Below, one piece after another: positions 1 through 5,563 of a stretch of DNA of 6,395 nt; the first letter of the stretch is position 1; every line of letters starts with the position of its first letter. The notes under the pieces were generated by a model. It did not search any database. It saw only the letters and a list, made by a program, of their open reading frames with translations, and was not told the DNA's origin. This stretch comes from Thermoanaerobaculia bacterium (GTDB taxonomy: Bacteria > Acidobacteriota > Thermoanaerobaculia > Gp7-AA8). The stretch covers positions 1-6,395 of the forward strand of contig JAMPYE010000258.1 of NCBI GenBank assembly GCA_023700825.1, given 5' to 3'. Position numbers and translations under genes: made by a program.

Positions 1-1
1 G

Positions 2-835
2 CGCGGTGGCAACAACCGCGTCATCCTCGCCACCGACGGCGACTTCAACGTCGGCGTTTCGAGCGACGGTGAGCTGCAGCGCCTCATCGAGAAGCAGCGC
101 GAGAGCGGCATCTTCCTCTCGGTCCTCGGTTTCGGCACGGGCAACGTCAAGGACTCGAAGATGGAGCTGCTCGCCGACAAGGGGAACGGCAACTACGCCT
201 ACATCGACGGCCTCGCCGAGGCGAAGAAAGTCCTCGTCAGCGAGATGGGCGGAACGCTCCTGGCCGTGGCGAAGGACGTGAAGCTGCAGGTCGAGTTCAA
301 CCCCGCGAAGGTCGCGGCGTACCGCCTCATCGGCTACGAGAACCGGGTGCTCGCCGCCGAGGACTTCAACGACGACCGGAAGGACGCGGGCGAGATCGGC
401 GCGGGGCACTCGGTCACAGCGCTCTACGAGATCGTCCCTCCGGGTGTTCCCGTTCCGTCGGACTCCGTCGACCCGTTGAAGTACCAGCCTAACAAATCGC
501 CGGCGCCCGCGAAGGCGAGCGCCGAAGTCGCAACCGTGAAGATCCGCTACAAGCAGCCCGACGGGGCCCGGAGCATGCTGCTCAGCAAGACGGTTCTCGA
601 CGACGGCGCGACGATCGAGACGTCGTCGAACGACATGCGCTTCGCCGCCGCAGTCGCCGAGCTCGGCCTCCTGCTCCGCGACTCCGAGTTCAAAGGCTCC
701 GCCTCGTTCGACGACATCGAGCGCCTCGCCCGCCGCTCCCTGGGGCGCGACGCCGAAGGCCACCGCGGCGACTTCCTCCGCCTCGCCGGCAAGGCCGGGC
801 AGCTCCAGGGGACGAAAGACATTGCGATGAGGTGA
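2..835 (+). CDS. VWA domain protein, YfbK-like (5'-truncated)
   Basis: The frame is open from the first bases to a TGA at 833-835, leaving 277 residues; the true start is upstream of the window. The first visible residues hold the second half of a von Willebrand A domain: a hydrophobic strand then ATDGDFNVG (about residues 10-18), where TDG-D/N is the late MIDAS metal-site motif, followed by a helix and the strand IFLSVLGFGTGN. The first MIDAS motif (DxSxS) would lie off-window. After the VWA fold comes the conserved run with MGGTLLAVAKDVKLQVEFNP and YRLIGYENR (about residues 80-117), which I recognise as the C-terminal YfbK-type domain (DUF3520-like), and a helical end. Family members are usually secreted or envelope-attached, of unknown precise role. 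A hairpin terminator follows within 65 bases, so this is likely the last gene of its transcript. Family assignment is confident; function is not known. Confidence 0.85.
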   Translation, partial: RGGNNRVILATDGDFNVGVSSDGELQRLIEKQRESGIFLSVLGFGTGNVKDSKMELLADKGNGNYAYIDGLAEAKKVLVSEMGGTLLAVAKDVKLQVEFNPAKVAAYRLIGYENRVLAAEDFNDDRKDAGEIGAGHSVTALYEIVPPGVPVPSDSVDPLKYQPNKSPAPAKASAEVATVKIRYKQPDGARSMLLSKTVLDDGATIETSSNDMRFAAAVAELGLLLRDSEFKGSASFDDIERLARRSLGRDAEGHRGDFLRLAGKAGQLQGTKDIAMR

Positions 836-895
836 TGAGGCAGGCGAGAGGCGATAAGCAGATGGTAACCTAACCGTCAAAAGCCTGAGCAGGCA

Positions 896-938
896 GCAAG
901 TAAGGGCGTCGGCGAGAGTCGGCGCCCTTACTGCTTTC
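896..938 (+). terminator. Probable intrinsic terminator of the VWA gene
   Basis: A perfect 10-base stem, AGTAAGGGCG at 899-908 with CGCCCTTACT at 923-932, encloses a 14-base loop. With one bulged A the stem can be lengthened by GCA/TGC (896-898 with 932-934). The tail is short (TTTCGT at 935-940), so termination may be weak or Rho-assisted. It lies about 60 bases after the VWA stop codon. Confidence 0.5.
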
Positions 939-980
939 GTAGCGCCGGCGTCTCGCCGGCATCCTCGCGGGCGCTACGAA
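936..980. repeat. REP-like palindromic element
   Basis: TTCGTAGCGCC at 936-946 is perfectly mirrored by GGCGCTACGAA at 970-980. Nested in it is a second perfect hairpin, GCCGGCG-tct-CGCCGGC at 944-960. It can therefore fold as an 8-base outer stem with an inner 7-base hairpin plus an unpaired stretch near 961-972. The lead GCTTTCGTAGC (933-943) recurs almost exactly at 6365-6374 (GCTTTGTAGC) in front of another hairpin, which suggests one dispersed family. This kind of GTAGC-led palindrome resembles the REP-type elements common in several high-GC soil phyla, as far as I recall. Confidence 0.6.
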
Positions 981-1070
981 TCGCTCACCGACTCTCTGCC
1001 TGCTCTCGCCCTCCGCCAGCTCATCGCCTCTCGCCTTTCGCCTCCCTTTTCCTGTCACAAATTCGCGAAC

Positions 1071-1121
1071 TACGAACGTCTTCGTTGACTCTACGAAAAA
1101 CCTCGTATACGTTTCTTCGTA
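1071..1121. promoter_or_regulatory. Candidate BlaI-type operator: TACG/CGTA dyads
   Basis: Three short dyads sit on the promoter: ACGAA-N4-TTCGT (1072-1085), TACGA-N6-TCGTA (1092-1107) and TACG-N6-CGTA (1108-1121). The last two abut, and their junction forms the perfect 8-base palindrome CGTATACG (1104-1111). The 30-base block 1092-1121 opens with TACGAA and closes with TTCGTA. BlaI/MecI repressors bind dyads of the TACA/TGTA type over their own promoter, so a TACG/CGTA version read by the repressor encoded just downstream is a reasonable inference. The dyads would block the -10 region and the spacer. Confidence 0.5.
1085..1113 (+). promoter_or_regulatory. Candidate promoter of the repressor-protease operon
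   Basis: TTGACT at 1085-1090 matches the -35 consensus at five of six positions. A 17-base spacer leads to TACGTT at 1108-1113, a poorer -10 that keeps the key T, A and final T. Alternative -10 registers such as TATACG (1106-1111) overlap it. It lies about 35 bases before the start codon and is covered by the TACG dyads, as expected for an autoregulated operon. Confidence 0.45.
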
Positions 1122-1147
1122 CAAGCACGAGAGACGGAGGCACTGCG

Positions 1148-1540
1148 ATGACGCCGAAAGTTACCCCGAGACCGACCGATGCCGAGCTGGCGATCCTGCG
1201 AACGATCTGGAAGCTCGGAGCGGGCACGGTTCGCGAGATCCACGACGAGCTGCTCGCCGACCAGCCGAAGATCGGCTACACCACGGTGCTCAAGCTGCTG
1301 CAGATCATGACGGAGAAAGGGCTCGTCGTCCGCGACGAGTCGCAGCGCGCGCACGTCTACGCGCCGAAAGAGAGCGAGGAGTCGACGCAGCGGCGCCTGG
1401 TGCGCGATCTGCTCGACCGCGCGTTCGCCGGGTCCGCGACCGCGCTCGTGATGCAGGCACTCTCTACCCGCAAAGCGTCGAGCGAGGAGCTCGCCGAGAT
1501 CCGGGAGATGCTCGACACGATCGAAGGAGAACGCTCATGA
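1148..1540 (+). CDS. BlaI/MecI/CopY-family transcriptional repressor
   Basis: A 130-residue protein, close to the usual 120-130 of the family. The ATG at 1148 is chosen because GGAGG (1136-1140) stands 7 bases before it; an in-frame TTG at 1085 is the -35 box and has no ribosome site. Residues 10-73 form the winged-helix DNA-binding domain: PTDAELAILRTIWKLG, then VREIHDELLADQPKIGYTTV with the recognition helix YTTVLKLLQIMTEKG, and the wing strand AHVYAP. Residues 75-130 are the helical dimerisation part. In the known systems a membrane-bound M56 protease leads to cleavage of the dimer domain and release of DNA. The gene overlaps the protease gene by ATGA, so the two are translationally coupled. 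The protein contains no asparagine at all, so the Asn-Phe cleavage bond of staphylococcal BlaI is absent. It probably represses its own operon; other targets are unknown. Confidence 0.93.
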   Translation: MTPKVTPRPTDAELAILRTIWKLGAGTVREIHDELLADQPKIGYTTVLKLLQIMTEKGLVVRDESQRAHVYAPKESEESTQRRLVRDLLDRAFAGSATALVMQALSTRKASSEELAEIREMLDTIEGERS

Positions 1541-3879
1541 CCACGCTTGCTTCGCTCCTCGAAGGATCTTTGGCAGACGCCATCGGCCGCGCGCTCGTCC
1601 ACCTCGTCTGGCAGGCGTCGCTCGTCGCGCTTCTGCTCGCGGGCGTGCTCACGGCGATGCGCCGCACGAGCGCGAATGCTCGCTACGCCGTCGCCTGCGC
1701 CGCGCTCGCGCTCACGGTTGCCCTTCCCGTCGCGACCAGCCTGTTCGTCTATCGCCCCGACTCTCCCGTCGCGACAGCGACGTCCCCAGTGACCGCGGCC
1801 AACGCGTTCCTCGCGGACGTCGACTCGAAACTCGCGGAGCCGGCGACACCCGCCGCGGCACCCTCGTCGCTCGCGTCGATTCCGCTCGATCCCGCACTGC
1901 CCTGGGTCGTCGGCCTCTGGCTCGCGGGGGTGACGTTGCTCTCCGCGCGCATCGCGCTCGCGTTCGTCTCCGCACGCCGCCTCGCCGACAGCGGGATCGA
2001 GACGTTGCCGCGCGAATGGGCCGCGACGCTCGGCCGCCTCGCGAAAGCGATGGGCATCGACCGCGCGGTGCGCCTGCTCGAGTCGACTCGCGTCGACGTG
2101 CCGACCGTCGTCGGCTGGATCAGCCCCGTGATCCTCGTGCCGGCGTCGGCACTGAGCGGGCTGACGCCGCAGCAGCTCGAAACGGTTCTTGCGCACGAGC
2201 TCGCGCACATCCGCCGCCACGATTTCGTCGTCAACTTCCTCCAGTCGCTCGTCGAGACGCTGCTCTTCTACCACCCCGCGGTCTGGTGGATGTCGAACCG
2301 CGTTCGCGTCGAGCGCGAGCACTGCTGCGACGACGCGGCCGTCGCCCTGTGCGGCGACGCAGTGGGCTACGCCCGCGCTCTCACGTCACTCGAGGAGATG
2401 CGCGCCGCGCGCGTCCCCTCGCCCGCGCTCGCCGCAACGGGCGGCTCGCTGCTCGAACGGGTCCGCCGCCTGGTCGGCCTCGGGGACGACGAGCTCGCGT
2501 CGACGCGCCCGATCGCGGCGCTCGTCGCGCTGATGGTCGTCTCCGCCGCGATCGCGATTCCGCTCTCCGCGCGCGCCAACCGCGCAGGCAGTGCGGCCGG
2601 CACGACGATCGTCGTCGACGCCCCGAGTGACGACGCGTCGCCCGAGGTGGCCGGGATATGGGTCGAATCCGATGCGCCACGACTCGCGCTCGCGAGTGTG
2701 GCGCCGGCAGCCGACGAGTTCGAAGACGTGTTCGAAGCGTCAGAGCTCGCCGCCGCCGTGCTCGAGCGCAACCACGCGGAGCTCGAGCGACAGCTCGCGG
2801 ATGTCGACCGCAGGCGTCACGACGTCGAGCGGGCGATCCGGGAATCACTCGTCGAACGTCGCGGCGTCGAGCAGGCGATCCGCGAGGCTCTGGCCGAACG
2901 CAGCTCCGTCGAGCAGGCGGTCCGGGAAGCGGTCGCCGAGCGCGGCAGAATCGAATGGAAAATCGCGACGGCGCTCGCGCCGGTGCCTCCGGCGCCTCCC
3001 GCCCCGGCTGCCGCGCCGAGCCCCGTCGCCGCTCCTCGCGCCTGGTCCCCCGTTCCGCCGGTCGCTCCCGTAGCTCCGGTGCCCGCCGTCCGGCCGGTGA
3101 CTCCCCTTCCTCCGATCGCGCCGCTGGCTCCGATGCCGCATCCGGCACCGACGCCTCGGCCGGCGATCGCCCCTCACGCGTTCCAGGACAACGGCAAGCC
3201 GGTCGATCCCGACAACCCCACCGTCGACGACCTGATCATCCTCCATTCGGCCGGAGTCGATGCGGGATACGTCCGCGAGATGAAGCAGGCCGGAGTCGAG
3301 CGGCTCACCGCGCATCAGCTCGCACTGCTCAGTTCCACCGGCGTCGACGCCGACTATGCGAAGTCGATGCGGAAGTCGTTCGGAAAGAAGCTCACGTGGT
3401 CGGAGTTGCTGCGCCTTCGCGCGCTCGACATCGACGAGGACGACGTCGCGGAACTGCGCGAACAGGGCGAGAAGGTCGACGTCGAAAGCCTAACACGGCT
3501 TCGCGGACTCGGAATCGAGCGCGAGGAGCTGGACCGCCTGCGCGCCCTCGCCGACGAAGCGCGGCACCTCGCCTTCGAGGTCGATGCGGAGTACGAGGCC
3601 GAGCTCGCAGCCGCCGGCCTGAAGGGACTCTCGGCGCACGAGTACCTGGTGCTCAGGAGCACCGGAGTCGACGGCGACTGGGTGAAGCAGATGCGCGCCG
3701 CGGGCTACGCCAGCTTCAGCCCCGCCGAGCTCGCCGGCCTTCGCGCCACCGGCGTCGATGGCGACTACCTCCGCGAGCTGGCTTCCGCGGGCTTCACGAA
3801 GCTCGACGCGTCGCAGTTGATGCGACTCCGCGCCGCCGGCATCGACGCCGACGATCTTCGCGAGTGGAAGGCGAAGTGA
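1537..3879 (+). CDS. M56 (BlaR1-type) membrane metalloprotease with novel repeat sensor
   Basis: A 780-residue integral membrane protease, much longer than a bare M56 domain. The start is ATG 1537, with AAGGAG at 1524-1529, overlapping the repressor stop. Predicted membrane helices lie near residues 19-41, 50-72, 122-145 and 325-345. The zinc-protease loop lies between the third and fourth: HELAH at 220-224 (metal ligands H220 and H224, catalytic E221), the YHPAVWW motif around 245-251, and the conserved EREHCCDD block (259-266). This is the BlaR1 protease half. After the last helix there is no penicillin-binding domain. Instead there is a charged coiled coil (about 409-480, with 14-residue tandem units), a proline/alanine-rich linker (482-547) and eight ~29-residue repeats (562-780). 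The part after helix four should be periplasmic, by analogy with BlaR1. The likely role is sensing an envelope signal and inactivating the upstream repressor; the signal is unknown. A terminator follows at 3967. Confidence 0.9.
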   Translation: MTTLASLLEGSLADAIGRALVHLVWQASLVALLLAGVLTAMRRTSANARYAVACAALALTVALPVATSLFVYRPDSPVATATSPVTAANAFLADVDSKLAEPATPAAAPSSLASIPLDPALPWVVGLWLAGVTLLSARIALAFVSARRLADSGIETLPREWAATLGRLAKAMGIDRAVRLLESTRVDVPTVVGWISPVILVPASALSGLTPQQLETVLAHELAHIRRHDFVVNFLQSLVETLLFYHPAVWWMSNRVRVEREHCCDDAAVALCGDAVGYARALTSLEEMRAARVPSPALAATGGSLLERVRRLVGLGDDELASTRPIAALVALMVVSAAIAIPLSARANRAGSAAGTTIVVDAPSDDASPEVAGIWVESDAPRLALASVAPAADEFEDVFEASELAAAVLERNHAELERQLADVDRRRHDVERAIRESLVERRGVEQAIREALAERSSVEQAVREAVAERGRIEWKIATALAPVPPAPPAPAAAPSPVAAPRAWSPVPPVAPVAPVPAVRPVTPLPPIAPLAPMPHPAPTPRPAIAPHAFQDNGKPVDPDNPTVDDLIILHSAGVDAGYVREMKQAGVERLTAHQLALLSSTGVDADYAKSMRKSFGKKLTWSELLRLRALDIDEDDVAELREQGEKVDVESLTRLRGLGIEREELDRLRALADEARHLAFEVDAEYEAELAAAGLKGLSAHEYLVLRSTGVDGDWVKQMRAAGYASFSPAELAGLRATGVDGDYLRELASAGFTKLDASQLMRLRAAGIDADDLREWKAK
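2821..2988 (+). repeat. 42-base tandem repeats encoding a coiled coil
   Basis: Four consecutive 42-base units inside the M56 gene (2821, 2863, 2905 and 2947 starts) encode 14-residue, two-heptad units: DVERAIRESLVERR, GVEQAIREALAERS, SVEQAVREAVAERG, then a diverged RIEWKIATALAPVP. Hydrophobic residues fall at V/I, I/V and L/V positions consistent with a continuous coiled coil. A preceding segment from residue 409 has the same charge pattern but is less regular. Recent in-frame duplication is likely for the first three units. Confidence 0.8.
3220..3876 (+). repeat. Eight ~29-residue repeats in the M56 protein C-terminus
   Basis: The repeat pattern is roughly L-x2-L-x-L-x3-G-[VI]-D-x2-[YW]-[VL]-x2-[ML]-[RK]-x-[AS]-G-[YF]. 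The position equivalent to the glycine of GVD falls at residues 573, 602, 631 (Asp), 659, 681 (Glu), 710, 739 and 768, giving steps of 29, 29, 28, 22, 29, 29 and 29. The fifth unit is shortened by about seven residues and is the most worn; units 1, 2, 6, 7 and 8 are close copies. Each unit probably forms two short helices. I recall similar repeats in M56 proteins of uncultured soil bacteria but know no assigned function. Confidence 0.8.
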
Positions 3880-3881
3880 GC

Positions 3882-4116
3882 CGGAACGCGAAACGCGGAA
3901 TGCGGACTGAAAACCGAAATGTCGAATGAAGAATGACGACTCGAAAATGAAGATCTAGCCTCACGGGGCCGCGCGAACCATCCGGATCGCGCGGCCTTTC
4001 TTTCTCAATTCTCCATTCTTCATTCGACATTCGACATTTCGGTTTTCATTCCGCATTCCGCATTCCGCACTCCACGCTCCGCATTCGGCGTTTCGCGTTT
4101 CGCGTTCCGCGTTCCC
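3882..4116. repeat. Heptamer-phased inverted repeat arms around a terminator
   Basis: No gene lies in 3880-4255. The left arm (3882-3956) reads in 7-base units such as CGGAACG, CGAAACG, CGGAATG, TCGAATG. The right arm (about 4014-4116) reads in the mirrored units CATTCTT, CATTCGA, CATTCCG, CGTTTCG, CGTTCCG. Both arms carry the same 5-base interruption in mirrored form (AAAAC at 3910-3914, GTTTT at 4042-4046). The longest perfect match is 21 bases, 3908-3928 against 4028-4048. The right arm has extra heptamers compared with the left. The intrinsic terminator sits in the centre. Confidence 0.8.
3967..4006 (+). terminator. Intrinsic terminator after the protease gene
   Basis: A perfect 10-base, GC-rich stem, GGCCGCGCGA (3967-3976) with TCGCGCGGCC (3987-3996), and a 10-base loop, are followed by the pyrimidine tail TTTCTTTCTC. 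This is the best terminator in the window and should end the repressor-protease transcript. Mirror-image flanking arms could extend the folded RNA considerably. Confidence 0.8.
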
Positions 4117-4255
4117 CCAACGCCCGTCACCATCCCGTCACAAGTTGGACGCTTTCCCGCCCTCCCCTTCGCTTACAATTCCGACGCCTGCCGAAAGGCG
4201 GAGCGAACCCTCCCCGCCGGGCGATCCGCGCCTCGAGCGATCCCAGGAGTCTCGA
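4117..4255 (+). promoter_or_regulatory. Leader and possible promoter of the exporter operon
   Basis: The stretch between the heptamer arms and the adaptor gene has no gene. TACAAT at 4174-4179 is a five-of-six match to a -10 box, but the nearest TTGGAC (4145-4150) is 23 bases away, too far for a standard -35, so the promoter is tentative. CCCGTCAC occurs twice 11 bases apart (4123-4130 and 4134-4141). A small hairpin, CGCCT/AGGCG (4185-4189 with 4196-4200), lies in the presumed leader RNA. Confidence 0.3.
4245..4249 (+). promoter_or_regulatory. Ribosome binding site fixing a TTG start
   Basis: AGGAG lies 6 bases before TTG 4256. It decides the start: an earlier in-frame TTG at 4145 has no such site and would add 37 residues rich in proline and serine ahead of the membrane anchor. 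Confidence 0.75.
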
Positions 4256-5563
4256 TTGAGCAAGAAAACCATCATCATCGTCTTGGCCATCCTTGTCGCC
4301 GCCGCAGGCGGCTGGTGGTTCGTCAAAGGCCGCAAGGGCAAGAACGGCGACGAAAGCAAATACCGCACGCAGGTAGTCGACCGCGGCAAGGTCACGATGA
4401 CGGTCACGGCGACCGGCACCGCCTCTGCCGTCACGACGGTCCAGGTCGGCAGCCAGGTCTCCGGCGTGATCATGCGGATCGACGTCGACTTCAACTCGCC
4501 GGTGAAGCGCGGCCAGCTCCTCGCGGAGCTCGACCCGACGCCGTTCGAAGCGCAGGCACAGCAGCGCCGCGCCGACCTCGAGAAGGCGAAGATCGACCTT
4601 CGCAACACGCTGATCTCGCTCAACCGGCAGAAGTCGCTCGCGGCCCAGGGGCTTTCCCCGCAGGCAGACCTCGACGCCGCGACCGCGCAGCACGACATCG
4701 CGCAGGCGCAGGTCGAGCAGGCGACCGCGGCCCTCTCCCAGTCCGAGACGAACCTCGGTTACACGAAGATCTTCTCGCCGATCGACGGCGTCGTCGCGGC
4801 GCGGCAATACGACGTCGGCCAGACGGTGGCGGCGTCGTTCCAGGCTCCGACGCTCTTCACCATCGCCCAGGACCTGACGAAAATGCAGATCCAGGCCGAC
4901 GTCGACCAGGCCGACATCGGCCGGATCCAGAACGGCCAGGTCGCGCACTTCACCGTCGACGCCTACCCCGAGGAGCAGTTCGAGGGAAAGATCGCGCAGA
5001 TCCGCCTCAACGCGACGGTAAACCAGAACGTCGTGACCTACCCGGTGATCATCGAGGTCCCGAACCCCGACGAAAAGCTGCGGCCTAACATGACGGCGAA
5101 CGTCACCATCGACGTCGCCGAGGTCGCCGACGTCCTCCGCGTGCCGAACGCGGCGCTCCGCTTCCGCCCCGCGGAAGAAGAGGGAGCCGCGAAGACCGGC
5201 TCCACGCGCGGAGGCAACGGACAGGCGGGACAGAGTGGCGGCTCTCGCTCGCCGGAGCGCGCGATGGCCGAGGCGAATCGCACGGGCCAGAAAGGGATGG
5301 AAGGCGCCGCCTCGGCGCTCGGCCAGGCGACGGGGCGCAACCGCAAGCCGCCGACCACGGTCTACGTTCTCGGCGCCGACGGGGCTCCGAAAAAGGTCGA
5401 GATCGTCACCGGCATCACCGACGGGCGCTTCACGCAGGTGATCAAGGGCGAGATCAAGGAAGGCGACACCGTCATCGTGGGCACGGCGACGTCGAAGGCC
5501 GACGGACGGTCGCTTCCGGGCGCGATGGGCCCGGGAGGCGGCATGGGCGGCCGAGGGCGATGA
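4256..5563 (+). CDS. MacA-like periplasmic adaptor (HlyD/RND adaptor family)
   Basis: A 435-residue protein started by TTG 4256. Residues 5-23 form an N-terminal membrane anchor (TIIIVLAILVAAAGGWWFV) after a short lysine-containing cytoplasmic tip. The adaptor domains follow in order: the first half of the lipoyl domain (about 60-97, GSQVSGVIMRIDVDFNSPVKRGQ), an alpha-helical hairpin (about 98-165, Ala/Gln-rich), the second lipoyl half (SPIDGVVAARQYDVGQTV, 174-191), a beta barrel (about 207-300, with YPVIIEVPNPDEKLRPNMTANVTI) and a membrane-proximal domain (about 367-412). In MacA-type pumps this protein bridges an inner-membrane ABC transporter to an outer-membrane channel. A low-complexity, Gly/Ser/Arg-rich insert of about 60 residues (305-364) interrupts the end of the barrel, and the C-terminus is a Gly/Met/Arg tail. 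It overlaps the ATPase gene by ATGA. The substrate cannot be read from sequence. Confidence 0.92.
   Translation: MSKKTIIIVLAILVAAAGGWWFVKGRKGKNGDESKYRTQVVDRGKVTMTVTATGTASAVTTVQVGSQVSGVIMRIDVDFNSPVKRGQLLAELDPTPFEAQAQQRRADLEKAKIDLRNTLISLNRQKSLAAQGLSPQADLDAATAQHDIAQAQVEQATAALSQSETNLGYTKIFSPIDGVVAARQYDVGQTVAASFQAPTLFTIAQDLTKMQIQADVDQADIGRIQNGQVAHFTVDAYPEEQFEGKIAQIRLNATVNQNVVTYPVIIEVPNPDEKLRPNMTANVTIDVAEVADVLRVPNAALRFRPAEEEGAAKTGSTRGGNGQAGQSGGSRSPERAMAEANRTGQKGMEGAASALGQATGRNRKPPTTVYVLGADGAPKKVEIVTGITDGRFTQVIKGEIKEGDTVIVGTATSKADGRSLPGAMGPGGGMGGRGR

Larger units (their letters stand above)
842..1045. repeat. Nested inverted repeats filling the 836-1070 gap
   Basis: The space after the VWA gene has no convincing gene. 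It is built of nested mirror arms. The outermost is a 14-base perfect inverted repeat, AGGCGAGAGGCGAT at 842-855 against 1023-1036. Inside it lies a 10-base perfect pair, GAGCAGGCAG at 887-896 against 996-1005. Inside that are the terminator hairpin and a REP-like palindrome. The right arm runs in 7-base steps (CTCATCG, CCTCTCG, CCTTTCG from 1022), the same style as the repeat at 3882-4116. The arms are read directly from sequence; a common origin with the other gap is inference. Confidence 0.7.

Noticed and set aside
1085..1147. TTG 1085 as start of the repressor gene
   Set aside because: This TTG is part of a good -35 box and lacks a ribosome site; ATG 1148 has GGAGG at the right distance and gives the normal family length.
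1357..2322. Long antisense open frame (321 codons) opposite the repressor and protease genes
   Set aside because: Its product is Arg/Asp/Glu-rich low complexity with no domain, the usual reverse-strand shadow of a high-GC gene with G/C third positions.
3364..3375. SMRK (residues 610-613) as a penicillin-binding SxxK motif
   Set aside because: It falls inside the second 29-residue repeat, at the position held by REMK, KQMR or RELA in other units, with no partner motifs of a penicillin-binding fold.
2658..3929. 423-codon + strand frame overlapping the protease gene
   Set aside because: It is the arginine/alanine-rich alternate frame of the sensor half; the correct frame shows clear protein repeats and membrane helices.
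4014..4116. CRISPR array or replication iterons
   Set aside because: Units are only 7 bases, degenerate and contiguous without spacers, and mirrored in inverted orientation across a terminator; no cas or replication gene is nearby.
4145..4255. TTG 4145 as start of the adaptor gene
   Set aside because: It would add a Pro/Ser-rich tail before the membrane anchor and has no ribosome site; TTG 4256 has AGGAG 6 bases upstream.
4127..4948. Antisense open frame (273 codons) opposite the adaptor
   Set aside because: No recognisable domain and no ribosome site; mirrors the codon pattern of the adaptor gene.
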